NCBI GenBank assembly: GCA_016780345.1
Contig: JADHLZ010000001.1
Location: 1 to 64,000, forward strand
Reading direction: 5' to 3'
From: Flavobacteriaceae bacterium
GTDB taxonomy: Bacteria > Bacteroidota > Bacteroidia > Flavobacteriales > Flavobacteriaceae
Length of the DNA: 64,000 nucleotides
Below are positions 1 to 9,383 of the stretch, one piece after another (position 1 is the stretch's first letter; every line of letters begins with the position of its first letter). The notes beneath the pieces were generated by a model. It was not told the DNA's origin. It did no database searches and saw nothing but the letters and a program-made list of their open reading frames with translations. The translations under genes and the position numbers were made by a program.

Positions 1-383
1 GTAATATGCCTTTTGAAGAAAATTCATTTGATTTCATTCTTTGTAATCATGTTCTTGAACATATAATAGATGATACAAAAGCTATGAAAGAATTGTTTAG
101 AGTTTTAAATTTAAATGGTACTGCAATAGTTCAAGTCCCAATAAATCAAAATTCAAAAAAAACTTTTGAAGACAATTCTATCACGTATAAAAAAGAAAGA
201 ATTATAAAATTTGGTCAATATGACCATGTAAGAATTTATGGTTTAGATTTTTTCAATGGTCTAAAATCAGTTGGATTTAATGTTAATCCAATTAAATATT
301 CTAAAACTTTTAGTGACGATGAAATAAATAAGTTTGGATTAATTAAAGAAGAAATTATTCCAGTTTGTAAAAAACTTTCCTAA
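1..383 (+). CDS. SAM-dependent methyltransferase, C-terminal part (5' end outside the window)
   Basis: The reading frame is open to the left edge of the window, so the ATG at 6 is internal and the N-terminal SAM-binding glycine loop is missing. The visible part starts at the typical class I methyltransferase segment 'MPFEENSFDFILCNHVLEHI' (acidic loop, strand 4, then the VLEH motif of the Methyltransf_11 group), followed by 'ELFRVLNLNGTAIVQVP', which is strand 5. Substrate cannot be told. Its TAA stop overlaps the TAG stop of convergent apbE by four bases (CTAA). The family is fairly clear; the function is unknown. Confidence 0.65.
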   Translation, partial: NMPFEENSFDFILCNHVLEHIIDDTKAMKELFRVLNLNGTAIVQVPINQNSKKTFEDNSITYKKERIIKFGQYDHVRIYGLDFFNGLKSVGFNVNPIKYSKTFSDDEINKFGLIKEEIIPVCKKLS

Positions 384-1372
384 AAAAGTAATTTCTCAAA
401 ACCGGGGCTATAAAATGTTTTTACCTCATTTTTTTCATCAACATAAATTATCATTGCTTCGATTTCTGGTTTTGATTGAACGACCATTTTTGATAATTCA
501 AGTGGCATTGCCATAAATGCTGTAGAATAACCATCAGCTGTCATACAATCATCAGCAATTACAGAAGTGGATAAAATATTGGTTTGATTTGCATTACCAT
601 TTTTAGGATTAATAGTGTGAACAATTTTATCTCCAGTTCTTGGGTCAATTAAAAATTTTCTATAGTTTCCTGAACTTGCAATAGCTTTGTTTTCAAGAAA
701 AATTCTATTATTTTTTTTATCTGGATTTAGTGGATCAGTAATACCTACCCTCCAATTAGTATTCTTAACGTTATTAATTTCATTTGCATACATTTCACCA
801 CCAATATCAATAAGAAAATTATTGACTCCATTTTCAATCAGGATTTCAGAAATTAAATCTACAGCATATCCTTTTGCTATTGCATTAAAGTCTAAAAACA
901 TTCCATTTTTCATTTGAATTTGGCTGTTAACTAAATTGACTTTTTCAAAACCTGTATAATTTAAAAGACTATCAATATTGATTGAATAATTTGGAATTTT
1001 ATTTGGTCCTAAACCGTATGCGTTGGTAAGTAAACCAATTGTTGGATCAAAATAACCATCACTATCTTTCCAAATTGATTTAGATTTTTTAAAAACTTTA
1101 ATAAAATAATCATCAACTATTATTGAATTTTCTCCATTATTTATTCTAGAAATATCAGAACTTTGAATGTAAGTAGATAAGGATTTATTGAATTTAGAGA
1201 AAAGAGAGTCAGTTAGTTTTTTAAAATTTTTTAATGGCTTTTCGGAGTTGTACAGAACATTAAAGTTTGTTCCAAGTGCATATCCATTAAATGAATAGGT
1301 ACTAACATTCTTTTCACATGAGTAGATAAAAAAGATTAAAAAAAATAAACTAATTGATTTCTTCAAATCCAT
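380..1372 (-). CDS. apbE: FAD:protein FMN transferase (ApbE), lipoprotein
   Basis: This enzyme transfers FMN from FAD to a threonine of target proteins, here most likely NqrB and NqrC encoded just upstream. The N-terminus is a lipoprotein signal ending at Cys19 ('FFIYSC'), placing it outside the inner membrane. Family blocks are in order: 'NAIAKGYAVD', 'IDIGGEMYA', 'ASSGNYRKF', 'HTINPKNG' and the metal/FAD-binding 'DDCMTADGYSTAFM'. At 330 residues it is full length. The ATG lies inside the end of the preceding small gene (23-base overlap), which suggests translational coupling as last gene of the nqr operon. Confidence 0.93.
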   Translation of the reverse strand: MDLKKSISLFFLIFFIYSCEKNVSTYSFNGYALGTNFNVLYNSEKPLKNFKKLTDSLFSKFNKSLSTYIQSSDISRINNGENSIIVDDYFIKVFKKSKSIWKDSDGYFDPTIGLLTNAYGLGPNKIPNYSINIDSLLNYTGFEKVNLVNSQIQMKNGMFLDFNAIAKGYAVDLISEILIENGVNNFLIDIGGEMYANEINNVKNTNWRVGITDPLNPDKKNNRIFLENKAIASSGNYRKFLIDPRTGDKIVHTINPKNGNANQTNILSTSVIADDCMTADGYSTAFMAMPLELSKMVVQSKPEIEAMIIYVDEKNEVKTFYSPGFEKLLF

Positions 1373-1745
1373 GATAATTTACAACATAACTTGAATTCTT
1401 AAACAAAGGTAATTCATAATCCTCAGAATTTGCCAAACCAACTTTAGCACTAAGCAATTTTGCATCAAATTTTTTAGAATGATCCAATATTTTTTTTAAA
1501 TTTTTAATCTGAAATGTTTTGGGGTTGTTTGGATATAAAACAACCTTAACAATAACAAAATAAAGCTGTTTGTTTTTTGTACATACGAATTGTGGATTTT
1601 TTTTCAGTGAACTGTTGACGGATAAAAACTCAAAACTATTTTTTTCAAGTTCTTTTCCAACTATATTCATAGCTAAACTATGAAGTTCAGAATCATTTAA
1701 AGGAATAGGTAATAAATTATCCTCCAAAATCGTCAAATCTGACAT
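1350..1745 (-). CDS. Small nqr-operon protein of unknown function
   Basis: About 131 residues, located between nqrF and apbE. I do not recognise a domain. It has no signal peptide or membrane segment and reads like a small soluble mixed alpha/beta protein with a hydrophobic strand '[12 protein letters not shown]' and a Lys-rich helix. I chose the ATG at 1745 ('[10 protein letters not shown]'), which overlaps the end of nqrF by 29 bases; the track's start at 1784 would overlap by 68. Its end overlaps apbE by 23 bases. Overlap on both sides implies a single transcript and a role tied to NQR assembly or flavinylation, but that is inference from position. Confidence 0.75.
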   Translation of the reverse strand: MSDLTILEDNLLPIPLNDSELHSLAMNIVGKELEKNSFEFLSVNSSLKKNPQFVCTKNKQLYFVIVKVVLYPNNPKTFQIKNLKKILDHSKKFDAKLLSAKVGLANSEDYELPLFKNSSYVVNYHGFEEIN

Positions 1746-3015
1746 TTTCTGGCGGAACTCCAAAGTCATCAGCCATTTTTTCAATAGCTTGATTCATTAA
1801 AGGAGGTCCACAGAAATAAACCTCTATATCCTCTGGGCTATCGTGATGATTTAAATAATTATCTATCACTGTTTGATGAACAAAACCAACAAACCCATCT
1901 CCTTCTCCGTCTAAACCTTCTTTAACTTTCCAGTTGTCTTCTTCAAGAGGTTCTGAAAGTGCGATGTAGAATTTAAAATTCGGGAAATCTCTTTCCAAAG
2001 CTTTGAAGTGTTCTGTATAAAATAATTCTCTTTTAGATCTTCCACCATACCAAAAACTAACTTTTCTACCAGTTTTTAAGGTTCTAAACAAGTGGTATAA
2101 ATGAGATCTCATTGGAGCCATTCCTGCACCACCACCAACGTACAACATTTCAGCTTCTGATTCATTTATAAAAAACTCTCCAAAAGGACCAGAAATTGTT
2201 ACTTTATCTCCAGGTTTTTTTGAAAAAATATAGGAAGAAGCTACTCCAGGGTTAACTTTCATCCAATCGTTAGTATTTCTATCCCAGGGTGGGGTTGCAA
2301 TTCTAACATTTAGCATAATTTCTTTACCCTCTTCAGGATAAGATGCCATAGAGTAAGCTCTTTCAACAGGTTCAGAATTTTTCATTTTTAAATCCCAAAG
2401 TTTAAACTTGTCCCATTCTAACTGAAACTTATTAGGTTCTCCAGGATGTTCATCAGGATGAGATTCAATATTTATATCTTTAAAATCTATTTCACATTTA
2501 GGGATTTCAATTTGTATATAACCTCCTGCTTTGTAACCCATATCTTCAGGGATTTCAACTACAAATTCCTTAATGAAAGATGCAACATTCCAATTTCTAA
2601 CAACTGTTGCTTCAAACTTCTTAATACCAAAAACTTCCTCAGGAACTTGGATTACCATATCCTGTTTAACTTTTACTTGACAACCTAGTCTCCATCCCTC
2701 AGCAATCTCTTTTCTAGAAAAATGTGGTGCTTCAGTTGGAAGTATTTCACCTCCTCCTTCGTTTATTATACACTTACATTGAATACATGTTCCACCTCCA
2801 CCACAAGCAGAAGGTAAGAATATTTTATTATTACTTAATGTAGAAAGCAGAGTGTCTCCTGATGAAACTTCAACTTCATTTTCTCCGTTAACAAGAAGCT
2901 TTACGGGACCGGATGGAACCAATTTAGCTTTCACCCCTAAAAGCATACCTACTAAAAGAAATAATATTCCTAAAAAAACTACAATACTAAATAAAATATA
3001 AGTTGAAACTGTCAT
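1717..3015 (-). CDS. nqrF: Na+-translocating NADH:quinone reductase subunit F
   Basis: This is the electron entry subunit, taking electrons from NADH via FAD and a [2Fe-2S] cluster. Residues 5-28 form the membrane anchor. A ferredoxin domain follows with cluster cysteines at 71, 77, 80 and 112 ('[14 protein letters not shown]' and 'WRLGCQV'). The FAD domain contains 'RAYSMASYP', and the NADH domain contains '[12 protein letters not shown]' and C-terminal '[11 protein letters not shown]'. At 432 residues it is slightly longer than the Vibrio protein. It starts 7 bases after the nqrE stop. Confidence 0.97.
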   Translation of the reverse strand: MTVSTYILFSIVVFLGILFLLVGMLLGVKAKLVPSGPVKLLVNGENEVEVSSGDTLLSTLSNNKIFLPSACGGGGTCIQCKCIINEGGGEILPTEAPHFSRKEIAEGWRLGCQVKVKQDMVIQVPEEVFGIKKFEATVVRNWNVASFIKEFVVEIPEDMGYKAGGYIQIEIPKCEIDFKDINIESHPDEHPGEPNKFQLEWDKFKLWDLKMKNSEPVERAYSMASYPEEGKEIMLNVRIATPPWDRNTNDWMKVNPGVASSYIFSKKPGDKVTISGPFGEFFINESEAEMLYVGGGAGMAPMRSHLYHLFRTLKTGRKVSFWYGGRSKRELFYTEHFKALERDFPNFKFYIALSEPLEEDNWKVKEGLDGEGDGFVGFVHQTVIDNYLNHHDSPEDIEVYFCGPPLMNQAIEKMADDFGVPPENVRFDDFGG

Positions 3016-3022
3016 AAAAAAT

Positions 3023-3637
3023 TTAAAGTTTAATTCCCATAAAACTCATGAAACCAATTGCCATTAGTCCAGTTATTATAAATGTTATTCCTAACCCTTT
3101 TAGAGGCGCAGGGACATTTGAATAAGCTATTTTTTCTCTTATAGCTGCAATAGCTACGATAGCTAATAACCATCCAATTCCAGAACCAAAACCATATATA
3201 CCAGATTCTACTATTCCAGAAAAGTCTTTAATTTGCATAAAAAGGGAGCCTCCTAAAATTGCACAGTTAACTGCTATTAAAGGAAGGAATATACCCAAGG
3301 CACCATACAATGCAGGTGAAAATTTTTCAACAATCATTTCTACCAATTGAACCATAGAGGCAATCACGGCAATAAACATTATAAAACTTAAAAAGCTCAA
3401 ATCTAATTCAGAATATTCTGGACCTAACCATGCAAGTGCTCCAGGTTGAAGTAAATATTTGTCAATTAAAAAATTTAAAGGTACTGTTATGGTTAAGACA
3501 AATATTACTGCAAAGCCCATACCTAAAGATGTTTTAACTGTTTTTGAAACAGCTAAATAAGAGCACATTCCCAAAAAGTAGGCGAAAACCATGTTTTCAA
3601 TAAAAATGCTTTTTATAAATAAATTGGCGTAATCCAT
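3023..3637 (-). CDS. nqrE: Na+-translocating NADH:quinone reductase subunit E
   Basis: Integral membrane subunit of 204 residues with about six helices. NqrD and NqrE form a pseudo-symmetric pair that holds an intramembrane iron-sulfur centre between them. The expected cysteines are present: Cys25 in 'FLGMCSYLA' and a second in 'AVNCAILGG'. It matches the family along its whole length and starts four bases after nqrD ends. Confidence 0.96.
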   Translation of the reverse strand: MDYANLFIKSIFIENMVFAYFLGMCSYLAVSKTVKTSLGMGFAVIFVLTITVPLNFLIDKYLLQPGALAWLGPEYSELDLSFLSFIMFIAVIASMVQLVEMIVEKFSPALYGALGIFLPLIAVNCAILGGSLFMQIKDFSGIVESGIYGFGSGIGWLLAIVAIAAIREKIAYSNVPAPLKGLGITFIITGLMAIGFMSFMGIKL

Positions 3638-3641
3638 AATT

Positions 3642-4262
3642 TTAACCTTTTTCGATTAATTTTCTATTTCTTGACCTTTGAACCCATATAATTAATCCTA
3701 CAGTAATCAATGCCATAGGAGATAATAACATCAGTCCGTTGTTTACATAGCCCATTTCGTATAATGCATCTGGAATAACTTGAATACCTAATAAATTTCC
3801 TGAACCAAAAAGTTCTCTAAAAAAAGCAACAAGTATAAGAATAGCACCATAACCAAAAGCATTTCCAACTCCATCAAGGAACGATCTCCATACTCCATTT
3901 CCTAAAGCAAATGCTTCTAATCTTCCCATAACAATACAGTTAGTAATAATAAGTCCAATAAAAATTGAAAGTTCTTTACTAACATCATATGCATAAGCTC
4001 TTAGAACCTCATCAACTAAAACAACCATAGATGCTACTACAACGAGCTGAACAATGATTCTTATTCTGTTTGGGATTAAATTTCTTAAAATAGATACAAT
4101 TACGTTACTCGCTGCCATAACTGCAACAACTGATAAACTCATCACAATTGCAGCTTTTAATTGAACTGTTATAGCGAGGGCAGAACATATTCCTAAAACT
4201 TGAACAGTAATAGGATTGTTGTCATCAAGCGGGTCAGTTAATAGGACTTTATTTTTAGACAT
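3642..4262 (-). CDS. nqrD: Na+-translocating NADH:quinone reductase subunit D
   Basis: Integral membrane subunit of 206 residues with about six helices, paralogous to NqrE. The conserved cysteines thought to ligate the intramembrane iron centre are seen at Cys26 ('VLGICSALA') and in '[10 protein letters not shown]'. It starts one base after the nqrC stop, inside the nqr operon. Confidence 0.96.
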   Translation of the reverse strand: MSKNKVLLTDPLDDNNPITVQVLGICSALAITVQLKAAIVMSLSVVAVMAASNVIVSILRNLIPNRIRIIVQLVVVASMVVLVDEVLRAYAYDVSKELSIFIGLIITNCIVMGRLEAFALGNGVWRSFLDGVGNAFGYGAILILVAFFRELFGSGNLLGIQVIPDALYEMGYVNNGLMLLSPMALITVGLIIWVQRSRNRKLIEKG

Positions 4263-4263
4263 A

Positions 4264-5040
4264 TTAATTAAGTTTTATTTCATTTTTTGAAATTTCTTGG
4301 ATCGATAATGCTAGTGAGTTACTGGATTCCTTAATAGATTTAAAATAAGGCACATAATGATTAATCCTTTCTTTAATCATATCAGTAACCCCATCACAAG
4401 TAATTGTTGCGCCTGAAATGAAATCAACTTCATGATCAGATTTATCTAAGTTAGACGGATCATTATTAGTCTTGGAAACCTTGATACCCATTAAATTATA
4501 TTCAGAATCGAATAACTTTTCATCAATAAATCTTTCTTTAAACCAGTCTTGGGTGATTTCAGCTCCTAAACCAGCAGTTTCACCAACATGATCAAAAACA
4601 ACTCCCTTAATAGTATTTAAATCTTCTTTTATTGAAATATATCCAAATATTGCGTTCCATAATCCATTTCCTCTTATTGGAATTATATAATATTTTTCGT
4701 TTTCTATTTGAGCTACATATAAAGGAAAATCCTGATCCTCTGCAGGTTTTTTCAATTCTAAAGCTAGATTAACATCTTTAAAAACATTTACTGAATTGTC
4801 GATTGAACCATCACTCTGAACAGCTGATTGTTCAGTAATGTATTTATTAAATAAATTTTCTGCTCCTTCTCTATCTATATTAATTCCTACCGTAGATAAA
4901 ATATTTTGCATTTTTTCTTTTCTGATATTATCATCTTGTAAGTCTTTTAAAGAATGGGCAGTAAAGGCTAAAACTGATGCTACAACTAAAACCATTAGTG
5001 CTGCAAATGTAAATGTGTAAGAATTTGAGTCTCTATTCAT
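4264..5040 (-). CDS. nqrC: Na+-translocating NADH:quinone reductase subunit C
   Basis: Peripheral subunit of 258 residues with one N-terminal membrane segment (about 10-28). It carries a covalent FMN on a threonine. The flavinylation motif is canonical, 'ISGATIT', with Thr212 as the predicted site, the target of ApbE encoded at the operon end. The region 'GETAGLGAEI' is also typical of the FMN-binding domain. It starts one base after nqrB stops. Confidence 0.96.
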   Translation of the reverse strand: MNRDSNSYTFTFAALMVLVVASVLAFTAHSLKDLQDDNIRKEKMQNILSTVGINIDREGAENLFNKYITEQSAVQSDGSIDNSVNVFKDVNLALELKKPAEDQDFPLYVAQIENEKYYIIPIRGNGLWNAIFGYISIKEDLNTIKGVVFDHVGETAGLGAEITQDWFKERFIDEKLFDSEYNLMGIKVSKTNNDPSNLDKSDHEVDFISGATITCDGVTDMIKERINHYVPYFKSIKESSNSLALSIQEISKNEIKLN

Positions 5041-5041
5041 T

Positions 5042-6193
5042 TTAAGCTACATTTAAATTAGTTTTTCTACTTAATCTTTTTTTGATGTTTGCCTCTATAA
5101 CGTAATGATCAATAGTAGGGGCAAAAACGTTCATTAAAAGAATTGCTAACATAACACCTTCTGGATAAGCAGGGTTAAATACTCTGATTAGGATACAAAA
5201 TAATCCAACCAAAATTCCATAAATCCACTTACCTTTAGTAGTTTGAGCTGCTGAAACAGGGTCTGTTGCCATAAATACAATACCAAATGCAAACCCTCCA
5301 ACAATAAGGTGATTAAACCAATTAAAACTCATTAATTCATTAGCTCCCCATAAATTAAATAAAAGTCCTGTAACAGCTGCACCAATTACACTTCCTAACA
5401 TGATTCTCCAACTTCCGACTCCTGTATAAATAAGTAATGCAGCACCAATTAAAACCATGAGAGTAGAAGTTTCGGCGATGGATCCTGGTATTGCGCCATA
5501 AAACATTTGTGAAACATCAAAAGGAATATTAGTTTCTCCAGCAGCTAACATTCCTAAAATAGTTTCTCCTGAAACTCCGTCAACATTTGAAGCTTCTGAA
5601 ACCCAAACCTTATTTCCCGACATGTAAGTTGGATATGCAAAAAATGCAAATGCTCTTGCTGTTAGAGCTGGATTTAATATATTCATTCCAGTACCCCCAA
5701 ATGCTTCTTTACCTATCAAAACAGCAAATGCTACAGATAGACCAACCATCCAAAGTGGAATATCAACAGGCATTATCATTGGAATCAATAAACCTGTTAC
5801 TAAGTAACCTTCATTAACCTCATGACCCCTGAAGATTGCAAATGCAAACTCAATTGTAAGTCCAACTATATATGATACGGCAATCATAGGTACAATTTTA
5901 TATGATCCGTGTATGATTGCTTCCATAGTGGTAAAATCAGAATCTAACTGTGACAGATACTGAAATCCTGTGTTGTATATTCCATAAATAAGAGCAGGTA
6001 ATAATGCGATTATTACGGTAATCATAGTTCTTTTCAAATCAACAGCATCTCTTATGTGAGCACCATGTTTTGTTGTATGATTTGGAACAAATAAAAAAGT
6101 ATCAAATGCATTAACAGCAGGTGCAAATTTTTCAAATTTTTCTCCTTTTTTAAAAGGTTTTTTAATAGTATCTAAAATTTGTCTAATATTCAT
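5042..6193 (-). CDS. nqrB: Na+-translocating NADH:quinone reductase subunit B
   Basis: Main membrane subunit of 383 residues with around ten helices. It carries riboflavin and a covalent FMN and forms the sodium path. Conserved parts include 'FVPNHTTKHGAHIRD' near the N-terminus, 'GGTGMNILNPALTARAFAF' and 'MATDPVSAAQTTKGKW'. The flavinylation region reads 'VDGVSGETIL', with Thr211 as the expected site. The usual motif is (S/T)GAT, so a Glu stands where Ala is expected. The rest is normal and the gene is intact. Confidence 0.96.
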   Translation of the reverse strand: MNIRQILDTIKKPFKKGEKFEKFAPAVNAFDTFLFVPNHTTKHGAHIRDAVDLKRTMITVIIALLPALIYGIYNTGFQYLSQLDSDFTTMEAIIHGSYKIVPMIAVSYIVGLTIEFAFAIFRGHEVNEGYLVTGLLIPMIMPVDIPLWMVGLSVAFAVLIGKEAFGGTGMNILNPALTARAFAFFAYPTYMSGNKVWVSEASNVDGVSGETILGMLAAGETNIPFDVSQMFYGAIPGSIAETSTLMVLIGAALLIYTGVGSWRIMLGSVIGAAVTGLLFNLWGANELMSFNWFNHLIVGGFAFGIVFMATDPVSAAQTTKGKWIYGILVGLFCILIRVFNPAYPEGVMLAILLMNVFAPTIDHYVIEANIKKRLSRKTNLNVA

Positions 6194-6205
6194 TTAAAAT
6201 TATTT

Positions 6206-7561
6206 TTAACCAACTTCTGAAATCATTAAATCGAGTCCTTCTCTTATTATTTTTTGTGCTTCAATTTTTGATGATGATGAGTAATCAATCAAAGCAAAAT
6301 CTTCAGGTGCTACTTCATAAATACCTAAATTTTCCATTTTTTCAATATTACCAGTCATACATTCCTTAAGTAATTGCATTGGAAAAATATCCATTGGAAA
6401 AACATCTTCCATTTCTCCTGTTACCACAAATGCTCTTTCCTCTCCATTCAAATTGGTGTTTAGGTCATATTTCTTTTTGGGAAATAACCAAGAAAACGAA
6501 GTTTTATATTTACTTGGAACGCTATTATTAATAAAAGGAATCCAACCAAACATTCTGTACTGATTTCCTTCCCTCAAAACAGAAAAAGTATTGTTATAAA
6601 ACCCTAAGTAATTATCTTTTTCAACAGATCTTCCTGTTAAAACATCACCATTAATATATCTTAAATTTTGTGAAGTATCGATTCCAGCATCTTGAATAAT
6701 TTCACTTAGACTAGATCCAGCAATAGTTTTGTAATATTGAGGGTACTTTACCGGAGGACCAGAAACTGCAATGGTTCTTGTAGGGTTATATTCTCCAGTA
6801 ATAAAAAATTTACCAATTAGTGCAACATCCTCAGCACCAACGACCCAAACTCTTTCTCCAATGTTGACTGGATCAATATGATGAATTTGAACACCAACAT
6901 TTCCAGCAGGATGTAAATTATTTATATGATGAACTTTGATTCCTTCAATACTATTTATAAACGAGTTGTGATTTTTTTCAAGACATATGTGTAAATCACC
7001 CTTAGTTAATTTTTTTAATAATGATATTCCAGTTTTAAACTCTTCTTTTTGTTCATTCAAAATTATTTCTATATCAGCTGAAATTGGTGCTGTATTTAAA
7101 GTTGAAACAAAAATGGATTTAGGCACGTCATTTGGATTTGCTATGATATCATAAGGTCTTTGTTTTAAAAAAGGCCAACATCCAGATATAAGCATATTTT
7201 CTTTAATCTTGTCACTTGTGAAATTTGAAAAATTTGAAATTTTGTGCTTTAAAGCTTGTTGCTTTGCATCACAATTAATCACTATCTCTAAAATTCGTCT
7301 TTTAGCTCCACGAGCAATATCTAAAATTTTTCCAGAAACTGGAGAACAGAATTTAATTTCTGGATTATTTTTTGAGAAAAAAACAGCATCGCCTCTTTTG
7401 ACTTTATCACCAACTTTGACTAGCATTTTGGGCGTGATTAAGTGAAAATCTGAGGGATTTAAAGAAACGGATTTTGGGAAAGGAGCTTTTTTTACAATAT
7501 TTTCCGGAGCACCTTTTAAATTAATGGTTAAACCATTTTTAATTTGAATGTCATTTGACAT
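6206..7561 (-). CDS. nqrA: Na+-translocating NADH:quinone reductase subunit A
   Basis: Cytoplasmic subunit of 451 residues that interacts with NqrB near the quinone site. It opens with the typical 'IQIKNGLTINLKGAPE' and contains 'VSGPPVKYPQYYKT', 'GDVLTGRSVEKDNYLGFY' and 'FPMDIFPMQLLKECMTG', all family blocks. It is the first gene of the nqr operon. A TAAATTTG promoter element lies about 25 bases upstream and a candidate operator palindrome about 77 bases upstream. Confidence 0.97.
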   Translation of the reverse strand: MSNDIQIKNGLTINLKGAPENIVKKAPFPKSVSLNPSDFHLITPKMLVKVGDKVKRGDAVFFSKNNPEIKFCSPVSGKILDIARGAKRRILEIVINCDAKQQALKHKISNFSNFTSDKIKENMLISGCWPFLKQRPYDIIANPNDVPKSIFVSTLNTAPISADIEIILNEQKEEFKTGISLLKKLTKGDLHICLEKNHNSFINSIEGIKVHHINNLHPAGNVGVQIHHIDPVNIGERVWVVGAEDVALIGKFFITGEYNPTRTIAVSGPPVKYPQYYKTIAGSSLSEIIQDAGIDTSQNLRYINGDVLTGRSVEKDNYLGFYNNTFSVLREGNQYRMFGWIPFINNSVPSKYKTSFSWLFPKKKYDLNTNLNGEERAFVVTGEMEDVFPMDIFPMQLLKECMTGNIEKMENLGIYEVAPEDFALIDYSSSSKIEAQKIIREGLDLMISEVG

Positions 7562-7585
7562 AATTATATGCTATAAAATAGAGCG

Positions 7586-7593
7586 CAAATTTA
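7586..7593 (-). promoter_or_regulatory. -7 promoter element (TAAATTTG) of the nqr operon
   Basis: It matches the Bacteroidota -7 consensus TAnnTTTG exactly on the minus strand, 24 bases before the nqrA ATG, giving a short leader. No clear -33 TTTG is seen at the right distance. Confidence 0.5.
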
Positions 7594-7637
7594 TTAATTA
7601 AAACCTAGTTCTAAAAGTTCATTTGACATTAAATCTA

Positions 7638-7660
7638 TTATTTATAATTATTCTAAATAA
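7638..7660. promoter_or_regulatory. Candidate Fur-like operator, nqrA/plug intergenic (box D)
   Basis: A 23-bp palindrome of form TTATTTATA-N5-TCTAAATAA. It matches 17 of 18 arm positions of the symmetric consensus derived from the boxes in the iron locus at 59.6 kb. Around the central base, 10 of 11 positions pair. It lies between divergent nqrA and the T9SS plug gene, so it could act on either. The Fur assignment is inference; the sequence repetition is direct observation. Confidence 0.5.
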
Positions 7661-7713
7661 TAAGTTTTTTTTACAATAATTTCGCAAAAAAAACTAGCTT
7701 TAATTATATAATA

Positions 7714-8931
7714 ATGAAAACATTTAAGATTTATTTTTTTTGGATTTTTTTCTTGCTAAATTTTTTTATTGTTTTTAGTCAAAACAAAATTACTCCGACC
7801 AACATATACAGCGTTAACTTTAATAATGAAAAACTAAACTCCTCATATATAGTAGTAAAAAAAAATAATTCATTAACTCTAAATTTTGATGACTTAAATT
7901 TAAAAGATTCAGACTATTACTATCAAATCAATCATTTAAATCATCTTTGGGAAAAATCCAAATTAATTAAATCAGACTATATTGAAGGATATGACGATAA
8001 TCTGATTACAAATTACAGCAATTCGTTTAACACGTTAGTTGATTATAAAAACTTTAAAATTACAATACCAAATGAAAATCTAAAATTAAAAATTTCAGGA
8101 AATTATTCAATTAGTATTCATGATAGTAATGGAAAATTTTTATTTGAAAGAAAGTTTTCCGTCCTTGATGAAAAAGCATTTTTAAATATAGATTTTTTTA
8201 AAAGTAAAAATTTGGAAAATTTTGACTTTTATCAAAATCTTGATGTAACTGTAAATTGTAGTAACTGTAATAGTATGACAGGAAACTCTAGTCAACTAAA
8301 ACTCGTAGTAATTAAAAACAATCAATGGGATAATAAAATAGTATTATCTAGGCCTGATTTTTTCTTTGATAATAAATTAATCTATAAAAACATAGAATTT
8401 AAGGGTGGAGATGAATTTTATTATTTTGATACTTCAAATATTAATTCAACTAATTTAAAAGTATTTAAAACAGAATTAAGTGATATTTATAATTCTTATT
8501 TAAGAAAAGATATTGAAAAAACAAACAAAATATACGAATACAGCCCTGACATAAATGGAAAATATTTAATAAATCAGGAAATTGAAAATTATGAAACTGA
8601 AAATGACTATTCAAGAGTTTTTTTTTCATTTAAACCAGTTAAAGTTTTTGAGGAAGATAAAATTTTTGTAGTTGGTGATTTTAACAACTACGAAATCTCT
8701 GAAAAACACCAACTTCAATTAAACAATGACACTTATTTTGGAAATTTTTTGTTTAAACAAGGATTTTATAATTACAAGTACTTTAAAATAAATTCGTTAG
8801 GGGAATCTAATTTTATTGAGGCTAACTTTTGGCAAACTGAGAATAATTATACTGTTCTATTATATATAAAAAAAAATACAGACAAATATTACAGCTTGAT
8901 TGCTTATAAAGAACAAAAAATGATGTTATAA
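7714..8931 (+). CDS. Type IX secretion system plug-like protein (DUF5103)
   Basis: A 405-residue exported protein with a signal peptide (hydrophobic 10-21, probable cleavage after 'FIVFSQ'). The sequence matches my recollection of the DUF5103 family, now named T9SS plug protein, which closes the periplasmic side of the SprA translocon when it is idle. Typical features are the N-terminal beta-rich domain with 'YYQINHLNHLWEKS', a central beta-sandwich and a C-terminal 'GDFNNYEIS' / 'GFYNYKYF' carbohydrate-module-like fold. It is divergent from nqrA. Assignment is from family resemblance, not a search. Confidence 0.75.
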   Translation: MKTFKIYFFWIFFLLNFFIVFSQNKITPTNIYSVNFNNEKLNSSYIVVKKNNSLTLNFDDLNLKDSDYYYQINHLNHLWEKSKLIKSDYIEGYDDNLITNYSNSFNTLVDYKNFKITIPNENLKLKISGNYSISIHDSNGKFLFERKFSVLDEKAFLNIDFFKSKNLENFDFYQNLDVTVNCSNCNSMTGNSSQLKLVVIKNNQWDNKIVLSRPDFFFDNKLIYKNIEFKGGDEFYYFDTSNINSTNLKVFKTELSDIYNSYLRKDIEKTNKIYEYSPDINGKYLINQEIENYETENDYSRVFFSFKPVKVFEEDKIFVVGDFNNYEISEKHQLQLNNDTYFGNFLFKQGFYNYKYFKINSLGESNFIEANFWQTENNYTVLLYIKKNTDKYYSLIAYKEQKMML

Positions 8932-8982
8932 ATAATTTAAATAAACAATTATTTTTATAACTAAATATATAACTTAGCTATA

Positions 8983-9369
8983 ATGAACAGTCATATCACA
9001 AAGGGAATAAAAGTTACAGTAAACACGTCGTATGATGGATCTTACTTTAAAAATTATATTTTAAGTTATTCTTTTAGTTATACAATTACTATTTCAAATT
9101 ATGGTAAAAACACAGTACAATTAAAGTCAAGACATTGGAGAATTTTTGATTCTTTGAACAGCGATATAATTATTGATGGCGAAGGTGTTATTGGTGAAAA
9201 TCCTTTAATAAAGCCTGGAGATTCATTCGTTTACTCTTCTGGATGTCTTATTACTTCTCCTGTTGGTGCAATGAGAGGTTTTTACAATATGATTGATATA
9301 AATAACGGAAATAAATTTAGAGCTTATATTCCAACATTTAAACTAAATGCTCCTCAGGCATTAAATTAA
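8983..9369 (+). CDS. apaG: ApaG domain protein
   Basis: A 128-residue single-domain protein with the fibronectin-III-like ApaG fold. Family hallmarks are 'YSFSYTITISNYGKNTVQLKSRHW', 'GEGVIGENPLIKPGDSFVYSSGC' and 'GAMRGFYNM'. ApaG has been linked to cobalt/magnesium tolerance and nucleotide binding, but its reaction is not settled. The gene lies 51 bases after the plug gene and 14 before pruA, probably in one transcript with pruA. Confidence 0.93.
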   Translation: MNSHITKGIKVTVNTSYDGSYFKNYILSYSFSYTITISNYGKNTVQLKSRHWRIFDSLNSDIIIDGEGVIGENPLIKPGDSFVYSSGCLITSPVGAMRGFYNMIDINNGNKFRAYIPTFKLNAPQALN

Positions 9370-9383
9370 CATTACATTATCTT

